Shown in pieces: positions 1 to 13,200 of a stretch of 64,000 bases of DNA. The notes beneath the pieces are model-generated. The model was not told the DNA's origin and ran no database searches. It was given only the letters and a program-made list of their open reading frames with translations. The position numbers and the translations under genes were made by a program. The stretch spans positions 2,705,574 to 2,769,573 of the forward strand of contig NC_033631.1 in assembly GCF_001540865.1 (NCBI RefSeq), read 5' to 3'. Source of the stretch: Ananas comosus. Lineage: Eukaryota; Streptophyta; Magnoliopsida; Poales; Bromeliaceae. The number at the start of each line of letters is the position of its first letter. The first letter of the stretch is position 1.

Positions 1-690
1 CAATGTGCTTGAAAATGAGCTTAAATTCTCATTATGTTTGAGAAAACACATAAAATAGCCATGAAAATCCCTAGGGTTTCCATCACATTTTGGAATCTAG
101 TCCAAAACACTGCCCAAGCTTACTAAAAGCTAGAAATCAAAGAAATACACATAAAACATCATGAATCCCACAAGCGAAACCAAGGATCAATGACAAGATA
201 CCTAGATCTCGGAGTTCCACCAGTGAGATAGCTCAAAGAGGTCGAGATCACCGCACCAAACCTTCCAAAGTTTGATCTCCCAATAGAGAAGCTTGTGGAA
301 AAAGGAGATGAAGGAAAAGAAGACTCCTCCATGCTTGAAAAATGGGGGAGGTGAGTGGGAGTTTGCGAGAGGAGGAGAAGAAAAGCAATAGAGGGAGGAA
401 GAGGGGAAAGTAAGGGGCTAGGGTTAGCTCCGGTTATTTATAGATGTAGAAGAAGACAATTGCGATTAAACCTCCTATCTATCAACTTTTGGTTAGCACC
501 CCCCAATCCAACACACTAGTCTGCTGCTCATGTTCTGGAACACGATTTTCACGTTCTAGAACATTACCTAATTCTGGAACTCCTACACAGGTTTTGCAGT
601 CGCTCCCAGCCATTAGGTTCCCTGTCCGTATTCCTGAACCTCAGGATCAAGTTCTAGAATCTGACACAGGGACTGAAACCGCCTAATGTT
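1..690 (-). repeat. LTR fragment (promoter and leader part)
   Basis: No coding gene is seen. Read on the minus strand, the order matches the giant LTRs elsewhere in the window: a palindrome array (532-660), a TATAAATA box (435-442), a purine/pyrimidine-skewed leader (about 310-420) and a good 5' splice site, CTAG then GTATCT, near 201. I infer the promoter/leader part of a minus-strand LTR cut by the window edge. Neither the TG nor the CA terminus was identified, so the family is not assigned. Confidence 0.45.
532..660 (-). promoter_or_regulatory. Palindrome array GTTCTAGAAC type
   Basis: GTTCTGGAAC at 532-541, GTTCTAGAAC at 553-562, ATTCTGGAAC at 571-580 and GTTCTAGAAT at 651-660 form a loose array about 90 bp upstream of the minus-strand TATA box. 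The core TTCTAGAA also resembles the inverted nGAAn units of heat-shock elements. That resemblance is sequence-level only. Confidence 0.45.
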
Positions 691-821
691 GGCTCACAAA
701 TTTTTTTTCTTTGTTTTTTAGGGTATTAATAAGCAGGACAGTAGGAACACCTCTTTTAGACTATTATTAATTTACTTCTACGTGAACAAAATTAACTTTG
801 CATCAGTGATGTACCTTTGCT

Positions 822-1130
822 TCTACAATATATTGTGCAAAGGCTACGAAAGATACTAACTGTTATTAACAAACAAATTTCTGGCACTGCATATATGGAA
901 AAAAAGAAATCTAATAGCTGCTTATGGATCATGCCTCTTTTCATTTGACTGAGGTCATGATTGATAAGGAGCATTAGATGCTACAGTATATTGTGGAGAC
1001 TGGAGAGGCTGCAAAAGATACTAACTGTTATTAAGAAACAGATTTCTACTAGCACTGCATATATGGAAAAATCTAATAGCTGCTAATGGGCCATGGCTCT
1101 TTTCATTCAATTAATGTCACAACTGATAAG
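822..1130. repeat. Imperfect tandem duplication of about 150 bp
   Basis: The segment at about 822-968 recurs at about 978-1130 with small indels. Both copies share the run AGATACTAACTGTTATTAA, then GCACTGCATATATGGAAAAA, then CTAATAGCTGCT. It lies just upstream of the first visible exon of the RELCH-like gene, presumably in an intron, and appears non-coding. Confidence 0.7.
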
Positions 1131-1273
1131 TGACATCCTAATCAGATGTAATCGGTAAAATGTACTTCATGTTTCATTTGAAACATTTAAAACTGCACTT
1201 TTTGGGTTCCGCTTTGGAAACTTGTTCTTTACAATTGCTGCGCCTGATGCCTTTTCTTCTATTTATGGTACAG

Positions 1274-4200
1274 GACCTCTTTCAGATGCATCAGTAACTG
1301 ATGGGCTTAGAAGTCAACGAGATAAAAGGGAAACCACTCTGTCATCATTAGGCCTTTTAAAAGACTCTGAACGAAAAGATCTTAATTGTGCTGTGAAGGA
1401 GTACTTGCTTTTTGCTGGGTACAGACTTACAGCCATGACATTTATTGAGGAGGTGTGTAGTATCTATGCATGACGACTTTGTTCACAGTGTAAAACTGGA
1501 CATTCTTTATTTAAGGCATAATTTACTAAAGGATAGGTTGTTCACGAGTGAATTGAAGATTACATGTATGTCAAGGTGGCAGGAGGAAGTATGAATGATC
1601 ATGTACACTCTACACCTATTGATTGTAGTTTCTATACAGTTGTTAATTCTGATATTCATTTTAAGTGTGTTGGTGAGCCTAATCGCATCTTGTCAGATCC
1701 AGAAATATGTCTGTTCATTGGACAGTTCAGGTCATTGAATAGTCTTATTAATCATATTTCTTCCTATTTTTGTTGCTGTTATTTCTGGCATTTATTATGT
1801 TAATGAAATCCTTTTTCAGCATATAAACTTGATTAATAGTTATAAGGGTTACCAATCTATGCCAGGCAGCATATACCATGCTTACTATGTAAAGGTTGCT
1901 AAGTATTTCTTTTATCTGGTAACTGTTAGATGCATCAAGCTAACCTTATCTGTTCCAAAATATGGCACATTCTTAGGGTCTTTCAGTTCATGCTATTCTG
2001 GCAGGTTTTGTTTGGCATGTCAGATGGTCTAAAATGGAGAAACACGCAATGTCTTGTTGCATTTAAGATTCAAATTGCAAACCCTAAGCGGGTGTTCAAA
2101 CTAGGCCAAAATATCGCATCAATGTTTCAATGTTGTCCAGTGAGTCTGTGATCATAGTTACACAAATGTAAACTTTTAGAAGTATGTCTGCAGGAGGTTT
2201 TAAATGGAGAATTATTTAAGAGCGCTTTTGATGTTTAAATTTACAAGCTTATCTGTTCTAGGAAAAGACTGACGAATGATTGCATTTTGCTTTACTGTTA
2301 GGAATATGACTGCTTTATAATTCAATGGTTTCCTTATGTTATGTTATAATATATAGCAATGCATTACTCAAGTACGTCCGAAAAATTTTCACTGCTTAAT
2401 TTAAGTTAGATTTTCTTATTTCAGTACATGTCATATCGGCTATATTAGTTATTGTTAGTTACTTTATTTCTCGAGTTTATTTTGCATCTCTTTAAGCTTT
2501 CTTCTCTTAAGCTTTCTTCTCTTTCAACGTATATTGTGCTTAAAATGCCAAACTAGCCATTGTTATATCGTTTTGTACTGCAGGTTACTGACCAGAACCT
2601 TGATGTTTGGCCAAATAGTTCAGCCAGTGTATCTGATGCTCTACGCCGCTATTATTATCAATACCTCTCAACCACCTCAGAGGCTGCTGAGGTAATCTTT
2701 CGACATACCATGATTTGTGAGTCAATATTGATTATATTAATCGGCACCACTCGTCATTATTTTTTGGATAAGCGAACTGAAATATTTTACTTTTTTCCTC
2801 CTTACTTTACCTTACTTTCTTTTGAGTCCGGAAGTAGCGGACTAGTCCAAGGGATGGAAGGGCAAAGGCCTTTTGCTGCCTCTTCTAGTCAAGAATTGGG
2901 GCCTCACAATCACTAGCTAATATGCTTTACTCTCATGCCTTTCTTTGTTCATTGTTTGATATTCTACTGTACCAAGCAGAAAGGAAACACACCAATCCAT
3001 CCTGAACTTGGTAATTAAACTCTACTGCGGCGACGATACTATAGGGGAGGTCCTGCACAAATTAGTTCAAAGCCAGAATTATAAAAACCTTAAATAACGC
3101 CTCTTATTTGACTTAAATAGTTTTCAATATGAGCAAAGTTAAAATCCAAAATGTAAAGGTTGTCTTATTCTATACCTCATTATGATATCTCTTCTCTCCC
3201 ACTTCACACCGCAAAACACACTGTTGTTATGGAGAGAGAGGTGCTTTCACATCTTCTTAACGCAAAAAGGCTGAGGGGAGGAAAGTTTCTTTTTGGAGGG
3301 TCCTCCTGGGAGTAGATCTAGTGGAGATAGGGTGGGGCCTGTAGATCAGGATTAGAGCACGTGGCTAGTGAAAAAGAAGTTCCCCTTTATGTTGATATCC
3401 ATAAGATATGTCCTTGTTTATATCAGATGTGCATGTGGGTACTGGGTAGTGCTGTTTTTTTCTCTTGAATTTTTCCTCGACGTATAAGTCTATATTATGT
3501 TTGCACTGTCACTCAACCTTTACACTTGATGGTGGACGCAACAGCATATTATTTTGCTTTTTTTGGCATTAGTGGCAAACACAGTAAACAGACTTTTGTA
3601 CTATCTCTGAACCGGAATCTACTATGACTCTCTTCCTGAGTCATAGTATTGTGCTCTTAATCTCTGGATATGATGCTATGTTTAGGGCTATCTAACAAAT
3701 GATGCATTACAAGCTAAGGAATTTGCATGAAATATATACCAATACGAAATTCGGTCTAGGTTTGCAACTGAAATCCGGCAACCAGGGCTTGAATCCATGA
3801 CCTTTGGGGATTATGAATCACTAGCCAAAGCGCTAATGATTGAAATTTGATCTTGTTTGTAATTTGTAATGACGAGTCTAATTAGGTAATATAGATTTTA
3901 GCTAATTTCACAAGGTTATCTACTAGTTAAAATTGAATGAAATAGTATACTTTTGTTGTTTCGCATTTTGTATCCCAACAAATTTAGGATTATAGTAAAC
4001 ATAGAATAAGTGATGATTGTGCTATTGAAATCAGAATAAGCTCATCAAGACCATGGTTAGTTAATTCGCGAATTTTTGAAAAAACGAATTAAACGGCCGT
4101 TTTCGTATTTTTCCGAAAAATTCGGAAAAAAATGCGATTTTTTGGAGAAAAATAATTATTCGTGAATTATTCGCGATTCGCGAATTATTCGTTCAAAAAA

Positions 4201-7200
4201 AGGCCCTTGGGCCTGCGCTCAGGCCCGTGCTCGTGGCAGGGCCCGCGCCCACACTCGCATACATGTATATCACATCTGCATGCATGTCTGTGTGCGTATG
4301 GATTACAGAAAAGAATGTAAGAACGTTTAATGTTGCCATGAAAAAAGGGCTTGTCAACCATTTTACATATTTGGAGTGGTCAACATCTAGATAGATAAGT
4401 CGTATATCATTTGTGTATATGTTTCCTAATGTGCATTACTTATGAACAGTACAATCTTTTCACATTGGCTGGGTTGAGATGCACTAATAATGGCACTACC
4501 TTGTATTCTTATTTTCTGCGTATTGCTGTCTTGCTTCAGGAGAAGATAGCCATTCTTCGAGAAAATGAATCATTGATAAAGGAAAATGAGAAGCTTAGAA
4601 GTGAAAAGAACTTGTTGCTAAAAAACAAGGAATCAGCTGATGGGCAGATTGTGGTTCTCAAAAAGTCTTTGGAGGCTGCACAGAAGGATTTAAAAGACAG
4701 GGACATTCTGGTAATTCTCACTTCAACTTGCTGCCAATAGATCAACTTTTGGTGCTAATTGTTTTCTAACATACCCTACATTAAAGGTTCAAAATCAGAA
4801 GCAGTTGCTGGAAATACAGAGGAAAGAGCTTAATGACTGCAGGGCTGAAATTACCGCTCTTAAAATGCACATAGAAGGGGCCCGATCAAGTAAACAATGG
4901 GCAGGAGAAAGTGAAGTTATAAAGTCCCTTGATGCTGATAACTCTAAGGAAGAAACAAAATTATTGCAGAGTGAAACAGAAAACATAAAGAGAACAGGTT
5001 CCGCCACAAATTTTTCAGAGTCAATAGTACCTTTGGCTGAGAGCAAACAACCAGAGGAGGTAGTTCTAGTTAAGGAAGTGGCAGAAACTTCGAAGCCTGT
5101 TGAATCTATATCTGATTCAAATGTTGACAGTACTGATCATCTGACCTCTGAAGAGGAGAGATTGAAATCCAGTACTACAGTTCTTGTTACATCAGCCGTT
5201 TCTTGTAATGGTAACACTAGTATCGTGAAACACGAAAGTCCCAATAATAATATTCTAGTATCACTCTCTGAAGACAAAGGGCCGGTTGAGAATATACCCA
5301 CAAAGAAAGAAAGAGCTTCTGAAAAGATGGTAAGTAGCTAGTAGTATGCTGCTTTCTTTTGGAAGTATTATAGCCTAGTGGATATCATGTCTTATCATAA
5401 AGGCTTTTTCATATAATTTGTACTATCCGTAGGCTTTGGAAACTATCCAAATACTTTCAGATGCTTTGCCCAAGATTGTACCCTATGTTCTCATCAACCA
5501 CCGTGAGGTTCTTATCTGTAATCTATTTCCTTTCCTTGTGTTTTGCTTCTATGAAAAATAAACTTTGGATGACAACAATGTCATTTGGCTACAGGAGCTT
5601 CTTCCTTTAATTATGTGTGCTATTGAACGACATCCGGAGAGCAGCGTGAGAGATTCTTTGACGCATACTCTGTTCAACCTTATTAAACGACCAGATGAAC
5701 AACAGAGACGTATTATAATGGAAGTAAGCCCTTCCATGATACCCCAGCTGTTGATAGTGACGGATATTTCATAAATGTTTTTATTTTATTTTATTTTATT
5801 TTTATTTTTCTCTGTAACAGGCTTGTGTTACCCTAGCTAAGAATATTGGGGAGATGAGGACAGAAACAGAGTTGCTTCCACAGTGCTGGGAGCAGGTAAG
5901 ATTTAAAATATTAAGAACCCTTTTAACATATGTACTTAATTAGTGCCTGTTTGGCTAAACTTCTAAACCTGCTATACTCTTGAAAGCATAAGTTTCCATA
6001 AATCATAATTTGGAGCTTTTGCTGTGGCAAAAATCTGAAATGAGCTTTCTAGGTCGGGAAAGCATTAGTTCCATATGAAGCTTTTAGTTTTGCTACAGCG
6101 AGAAGATCGAGATGACATTTTAATGAAAAAGATACTAATGCTTATTCAAATAGCTTTAATCAAACAACACTTTTTAAGAAGCTCTAGCCGAGTTCTTGTG
6201 ATTACACTATTTGACAATGACAAATTTATTGGTCTCTAGATAAATCACAAGTATGAGGAGCGTAGGCTGCTGGTCGCTCAATCTTGTGGAGAGCTCGCAG
6301 AGTATGTTCGTCCTGAGATTCGTGATTCACTTATCCTGTCCATAGTACAGCAACTCATTGAAGACTCTGCAACAGTTGTTCGAGAAGCTGCCGCTCATAA
6401 CCTGGCACTGCTGCTCCCGCTCTTCCCAAACATGGACAAATATTTTAAGGTCAGCCTCACTAATGCTCAGAGGCAAATCAATGGAGCAGAAATTGACTTC
6501 ACAGAATTGGCTCTGAAATGTAAGCTATATGACAGGCTAGAACGAAAAAAAAAATAAAAAAGAAAAGATACGGCTTCAGGGATGCTCGGAGGCTGAGTGA
6601 AGATGATACTCACTAAACCAAAGTAGCTTCTCTAAAAGTTCTTCTCTTTGTTTGATAGGTTGAGGAGCTGATGTTCCAATTGGTTTGTGATCCTTCGGGA
6701 GTGGTCGTAGATACTACTCTTAAGAAACTTGTTCCAGCTGTAATTAAATGGGGCGGTAAATTGGATCATATTCTGAGAGTGCTACTTTCCCACATCATAG
6801 GCTCCGCTCAGGTATCTTTCTTTAGTAATGAATTTTTCCAAAGTATTGGTCTTGAAGTTTGACCTTATTTCAGTTAGTCGTCAATGTTTCAGTTTTATGA
6901 ATTTAACCCCTTAAGCTTATTCTCCATTACAATTGATTCCTTTTGTTGGTTCACCATCTGTCAAATCAGCATTATCATTAGGTTAGTTGGTATGGCATTT
7001 TTGTGAAGTAGTTCATGATCAGTGATGATACTGAATAAGATGGTAGATTAATCGAATGAGTTAATTGTTATGTGGAACAAACTTAAGGAACTAAAACTGT
7101 TAATCTAGATGTTATTAAGATATAGCTTCGACGAAAATTCAGGGACTAAATTCATAATCAACTCTTAAATATTTCGTCATGTCTACTTCTTGATTGTTTG

Positions 7201-10200
7201 CTAATTTGTTGTTACATATTGTCCAGCGATGTCCACCTGTCTCGGGGGTTGAAGGTTCAGCAGAATCTCATCTTCGTGTTCTAGGCGAACGAGAGCGCTG
7301 GAATATTGATGTGCTACTGCGAATGTTGACAGAGTTGCTCCCCTTTACACATCGTAAAGCAATTGAGACATGTCCTTTTACTTCTTCAGTGGAGTCTCTT
7401 ACAAGCCTAGAGAAGGAAAATTCTGGCTTCTCCAGCTCCTTGCTCCAGTTGTATGCAACGTGAGTCTAGAGTTATTTTGCTGACTTACATTCCTTTAATG
7501 CTTCAACTTCAGGTGCATCCTGCACTTGTGGAGAAAATATAATGTTATACAATAGCATAATTATGCGTAATAGTGAAGTTATTTTATACATCAACTTGGA
7601 TAGGGGTCATATGGAATGGACTGCACTTGAGTGGATGCACATTGATTGTCTCCCTGATTTGATTCAACTTGCTCGCTTGTTACCTCAGAAGGAGGATAAT
7701 CTAAGAAGTCGAATCACAAAGGTAGATTAAAAACAAGAACTTTAGTTGTTACATCGTACTTCAAAAGATTCTTCACCCTAATCATATTTTTTTCTTTTCA
7801 CCCTTTTTTGATAAAACATTTCAGTACCTATTGGGCGTCTCAGAATGTTATGGGAGAGATTATGCAGAGCACATTATGCTACCTGTATTTCTAGCAGCAA
7901 TTGGGGACAGCGAAAGTGCTGATTTTACATTTTTCCCGTTGGCCATTCAATCTAAAGTCCAAGGTATCAAGAGGAAATATCTTTGTTGTTATAACAATTT
8001 GTCATCTTATTTTATTTCATCTCTAAAATTAAACCAAATTACTCAATTCCAGGCTTGGCACCTAAAACTGCTGTGTCGAGTAGACTTGCAATCATGTGTG
8101 TCCTTCCATTGCTATTATCGGGTATTTTAGGGTCTCCTTCCTGTCGTGAGCAGTTGGGAGAATACTTGAGAAATATACTAATCCAAAACACAGTGACAGA
8201 AGGTTCCTGGTCTGTGAATCACACTGCCGAGCTCATTGATGCAGTTCGCTTTCTTTGGTCAGTATCCTTTTAACCAGCAACATGATGATAAATGCCTATT
8301 ATTATTGGTGATTTTATTTTTTTTCCTGGTTTAGAAATTGTTATTGTATTTTCATGCAGCACATTTGAAGAGCATCAGGGAATTGTCTTTAATGTTTTAT
8401 GGGAGATGGTTGTGAGCTCCAATGTAAATATGAAGACAAATGCCGCAACCCTGTTAAAAGTCCTCGTATGTTTGCAGTTGCCTGCTACCTAAATTATCTT
8501 TTTGTCTTTTTACATATCAAAGCATTTTAAATCCATGTTTTTTACTTTTAGGTGCCATATATTGATGTGAAAATGGCATCAACTCATGTTTTGCCTGCTC
8601 TTGTTACTCTTGGTTCGGATCAAAACCTAAATGTGAAATATGCGAGTATTGATGCATTTGGAGCAGTTGCCCAGCATTTCAAGAATGAAATGGTGCTTAC
8701 ACATGATCCTTTGTTATTTTCATTCATATGCAAGTCTTCTCATTACACTGCACTAACCAAACTTCTTGTCTTCAGATTGTGGATAAGATACGCGTACAGA
8801 TGGATGCTTTCCTTGAAGATGGATCTCATGAAGCTACTGTATCTGTTGTTCGTGCACTTGTGGTTGCTGTGCCACATACAATAGATAGGCTTCGAGAATA
8901 TATCCTTAACAGTGTCTATGATGATTTGCATATGATTTTCTTCCTTCAACAATTCATGTTCTCCTTGGGGATAAAAGAAAAAGAGAGATTTTTTTTTTTG
9001 AGTAATTCAAAGATATGCCCTGCCGAATAATCTTTTCTTGAGGGAAAATACACAAATATGTACAATCATGCATACATATATGGATACATTTTTTCTGCAC
9101 AATATAAAATTTTCATTTATGCCCTTCAAAATCTTAATTGTAATGTAGTTCCCTTTAACTTGCCACCAAAAGAAAAAGTTCCTCCTATAGAATGTTCTCT
9201 AAAGCAAACTTCGTAAATTGGATAACTCGACTTATGATGATGATATTTTTCTAAGAAATTACATCTTCATGAGATACATAAGAAATTCAAATTTTATACG
9301 GCTATATGCATTAACAGATGTAAAAGCCCCTTTTCTTTTGATTTCTTTAACATTCCATACATCTTTTGTCTAAGATTTTCCAGCTTACAAGCATGCCATC
9401 TCCTGGAAGTGATATTGCGCGTCGCCGTGAGAGAGCAAATGCATTTTGTGAAGCAATCCGTGCTCTTGATGCGACAGGTTTGTCTCACATATTTCTTCTC
9501 TTTTTTGTGTTCTACTCTCTTAGTTAGTCTAGTTAATATAATGCGATTATCACATTCTTGTTTAATTTTAATCATCCACCTTGTCGTTCCCATCTTTCAA
9601 TAGTTGCTGGCCTAACTGTATTCGCATATTTACAATCTATTTAGGCTGTTCTAAAATTTCGGTGATAGATATGAGATGTGGAAATGTTGTACGAAAATCT
9701 TGAAAATTTGAATATGATGATGAGCTGATTGCTCATATTGGACCTATAATGACTAGAGCTATTCAAAGAAGCACCAGCAGTTTCTGTTAAAATTGCCAAC
9801 TCTTGTAGTTTGACCAATAGAGAAAGTTGAGCTGTTCAAAAAGCACTTCATTAAAATCGCAAATACATTCCTATTATAGCTTGAACAGTGGAGATTGTTG
9901 TTTTCTGGCAAGCACATTTCAAGATAGGATATTCTACATGAAAAATAATCACTACACATCTAATTTTCGTTTATGTCTAGTAAATAAGATGCACCAACAA
10001 TGGATTAATTAGTATATACAATGAAATATTTGATAGTGTTAACCACTTTTGGCAATATCTACAATGTGCTTCCTAGGAAGCCTTTGGCATAGCTCATTAT
10101 GACAAAGATAATTCTATGAGAATTAGCTCATTGCACCAAATGATAGTCCAATGTCTCCATACATTTCATTACGTGCAGTATATTACAATTTAGTATTGTC

Positions 10201-13200
10201 CTCAAAGAAGTCACTGTTTTGGGATTATGTAGAATAGATAGAAATGACGATGACACTATTGTTTCCTCATTTGAGTATTTGTTTAGGATGATGATTATAA
10301 GAGATTGTGTTTCCATTCTACATGCAACTGGTGCGTACTGTCACAGCCTTAGCGTTTTTGCTCGCAAAGCCCGTGCGACGCCCATCTTTCTCTACAAAGA
10401 TGGACAAGACTTGCTCCCTGTTGCTAGCCCGGACTTTCGCATCCTACGACTAAGTATGCAAAAAAAAAGAGGAGAGATAAAGGTTACAAAAGAAAACTAA
10501 GTATTCTCAATTACTTAAAAAAAGAGGATTAGAACACACACTCTTTTGTGTCTTTGGCCATAGCCATTCCCACAATTTATAGGCCTAAGATACAATGAAT
10601 GTAGCCTATCATTACTCACCTACTAAGTCTACATTAACTCATCCATTATTACATAGTAATGAGCCCACATAAATGCGAAGCCCAAGAGTTGCTCGTAACT
10701 TTTGGTAGTTTTTTAAGACTTAATGGTAGTAGTTTTTGTAACCCTTCTCTTCCCATAGAAGGGCTGGAATCAGGCCTCATTGATAGCTCATTTTAGCTTG
10801 CGGTGTTAGGCCAGGGACTGGATTGCGTAGAAATTTTTTGAAGTCCCTGATACTCCCCCACCTAATGCGCAGGCATCCTCGTCCCGCGCTGCTTCTGGAA
10901 CTCGTCAATGAATATTTGGTATTGCAAAAGTGCGTCAGCCTTCTCCCGATAGCCTCCCCTACTTGGTATTGCAAAACTGCGTCAGCCTTCTCCCGATAGC
11001 CTCGCCGTAGGGGAGATTCTTCCACTTCACCTAGTACTTAGGACTTGGCGGAACTCCACGTTGTCGAATGAGCCGAGTGTCGAGGATGGACTCCGCTTGT
11101 TTGTCGAACGAAGTGATCATGGTTGCCGGGGTGCACTGCGACATGCCATGGCTCGGATCCTCCGCGTCTTCATGGTCCAGTTTTAGCCTGTTAACATGGA
11201 AAACGGGTGGATTTTAAAGTTCCCAAGCAGCTACAGCTTGTAGGCACCCTTGCCCACACGGGGTGGCCTTCATACTTGCACGACAGTCCTTTGTGCACCT
11301 TGTGCAGGATCTTGAATTGCTGCGACTGAAATTTGACCATCACACAGTCTCCCTCGGTGAACTCCTGAGGTTGCTGCTTTTCATCAGCCAACTTTTTCAT
11401 CTGTCGGGCCACTTTCTCCAAGCTTGCCCTCGCAATTTCACTATTTTCCTAGAAGTTAGAGGTAAATTGGAGAGCAACACGGCTACAGAACTGCTCTCCC
11501 GCGGTGGCTGTGTGTGGGGCGAGTAGTTGTTGCCCGGCCGCTAGCTCGGATGGACTACAACCCTAGAGTCGCTGCATCGCATGTTGTAGGAAAACTGAGT
11601 GACATCAAGGCGATGCACCCAATCCTTCTGGTTGGTACTCACAGTGTCGCAGGTACTCTAACGAGCGTTCACTCGCTCCATTTGCCCGTCTTTCTGCGGG
11701 TGAAAACTGGGAGAAGAGTAACTCGAACCCCAAGATTTTGAACATTTTCGTCCAAAACTTGCTAGTGAACTTGGAGTCGCGGTCGCTCATGATGCTTGCG
11801 GGGATCCCCCAAAGCTTGACGATGTGGCTGATGAAGAGGCGTGCTGCTTCTTTAGACACGGGGTTCCGTACTTGAAAAAACGATCACCCACCAGAATAGA
11901 CTCAAGCTTCCCCACCTTTGGCAAGGTGGAGATGAAATCCATGAAGAGGCTCTTCTACGGACTCTTGACACGGACAATGGCTCGAGGAGTCTGCCAGGTC
12001 GCTGGTGTTCAACCTTGTCTTGTTGACACACCAAGCAAGTTCGCACGTAGGCCTCAATGTCTTCGTGCATCCATGGCCAGAAGTAGGCTACCTCAAGCAA
12101 CGCTAAGGTTTGCTTCTGACCTGGGTGGCCAGTCCACTTGGAGTAATGACACTCCTTCATGAGCTCGCGGCGAAGATTGTCCTACTTGGGCGCGTACACC
12201 TGCTGCCCTTTGGTGAGTAGCCCATCGCTAAGCCAAAACCTTCGCGTTTTGCCTTCCTTGACAAGTTGCACCAAGTTTTGAGTGATGGGGTCTTCATTGG
12301 TTCCTGAGTGAAGTCGATCGCGGAACGTCCCGCGAAGTTGCCACATAGTCACTAGTTCAGCCTTGCGGCTGAGTGTGTTAGCCACGTGGTTTTCCTTCTC
12401 AGGCTTGTATTGCATCTCCATGTTGAACTCTGCTAAGAAATCCTGCCACCTCGCCTGTTTGGGTGACAGTTTGTTCTGCGATTGGAAGTAGCTCATGGCG
12501 ACATTATCGATGTGCACCACAAACTTGCTCCCAAGTAAATAGTGCCACTAGGTTTGTAAGCAATGCACTACAGTGATCATTTCCTTTTCCTGGACGGTGT
12601 AATGCCCGCTCGGTGTCGTTTAGTTTGCGGCTTTCGTAGGCGACAGGGTTCCTATTCTGCACGAGAACACCGCCAATGCCAAAGTCAGAGGCATCAGTGT
12701 GTATCTCAAAGGTGCGACTACAATCAGGTAGTCACAACATTGGATCTTTCGTCACCGCCAGCTTTAAGTCCTCAAATGCCTTCAGGCATTGAGAAGTCCA
12801 AATCTACAAGCGGTTCTTCTTCAGCAGATCTGTCAGTGGGGCTGCTCTCGCAGAGTAGCTCGCAATGAAGCGGTGGTAGTAGTTGATAAGCCCAAGGAAA
12901 GACCACAACTCGAACATCGTCGTTGGGGTCTCTTATTCGCAGATGGCTCGCACCTTCTGTTGGTCTATGCGAATTTGACCCTGGCCTTTCCAGTGGTCAA
13001 GGAAGTGCACCTCTTCCTTCGCGAACATGCACTTCTCTTTCTTGACAAACAGCTGGTTCTCTTGCAGCACTTGGAAGACAATTCGCAAGTGCACAATGTG
13101 CTCTTCCATAGTAATGTTGTATACCGCGATGTCGTTGAGGTACACTACCACAAAGCAATCGAGGTAGGGATGGAACAACTTGTTCATGAGCCTGCAGAAG

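Noticed and set aside
1564..2151. Frames in 1564-2151 as coding exons
   Set aside because: They lie in an intron between two exons joined in phase, show no known domain and contain many stops nearby.
6450..6560. Extension of the exon ending at 6449 through [17 protein letters not shown]
   Set aside because: A good donor at 6450 and the acceptor at 6658 join conserved HEAT sequence in frame. The extension runs into a stop and an A-rich tract.
8900..8935. GT donor near 8914 as an alternative to AT-AC splicing
   Set aside because: It requires a poor donor (GTCTAT) and loses a conserved residue. The AT-AC option matches U12 consensus at three points and keeps the frame.
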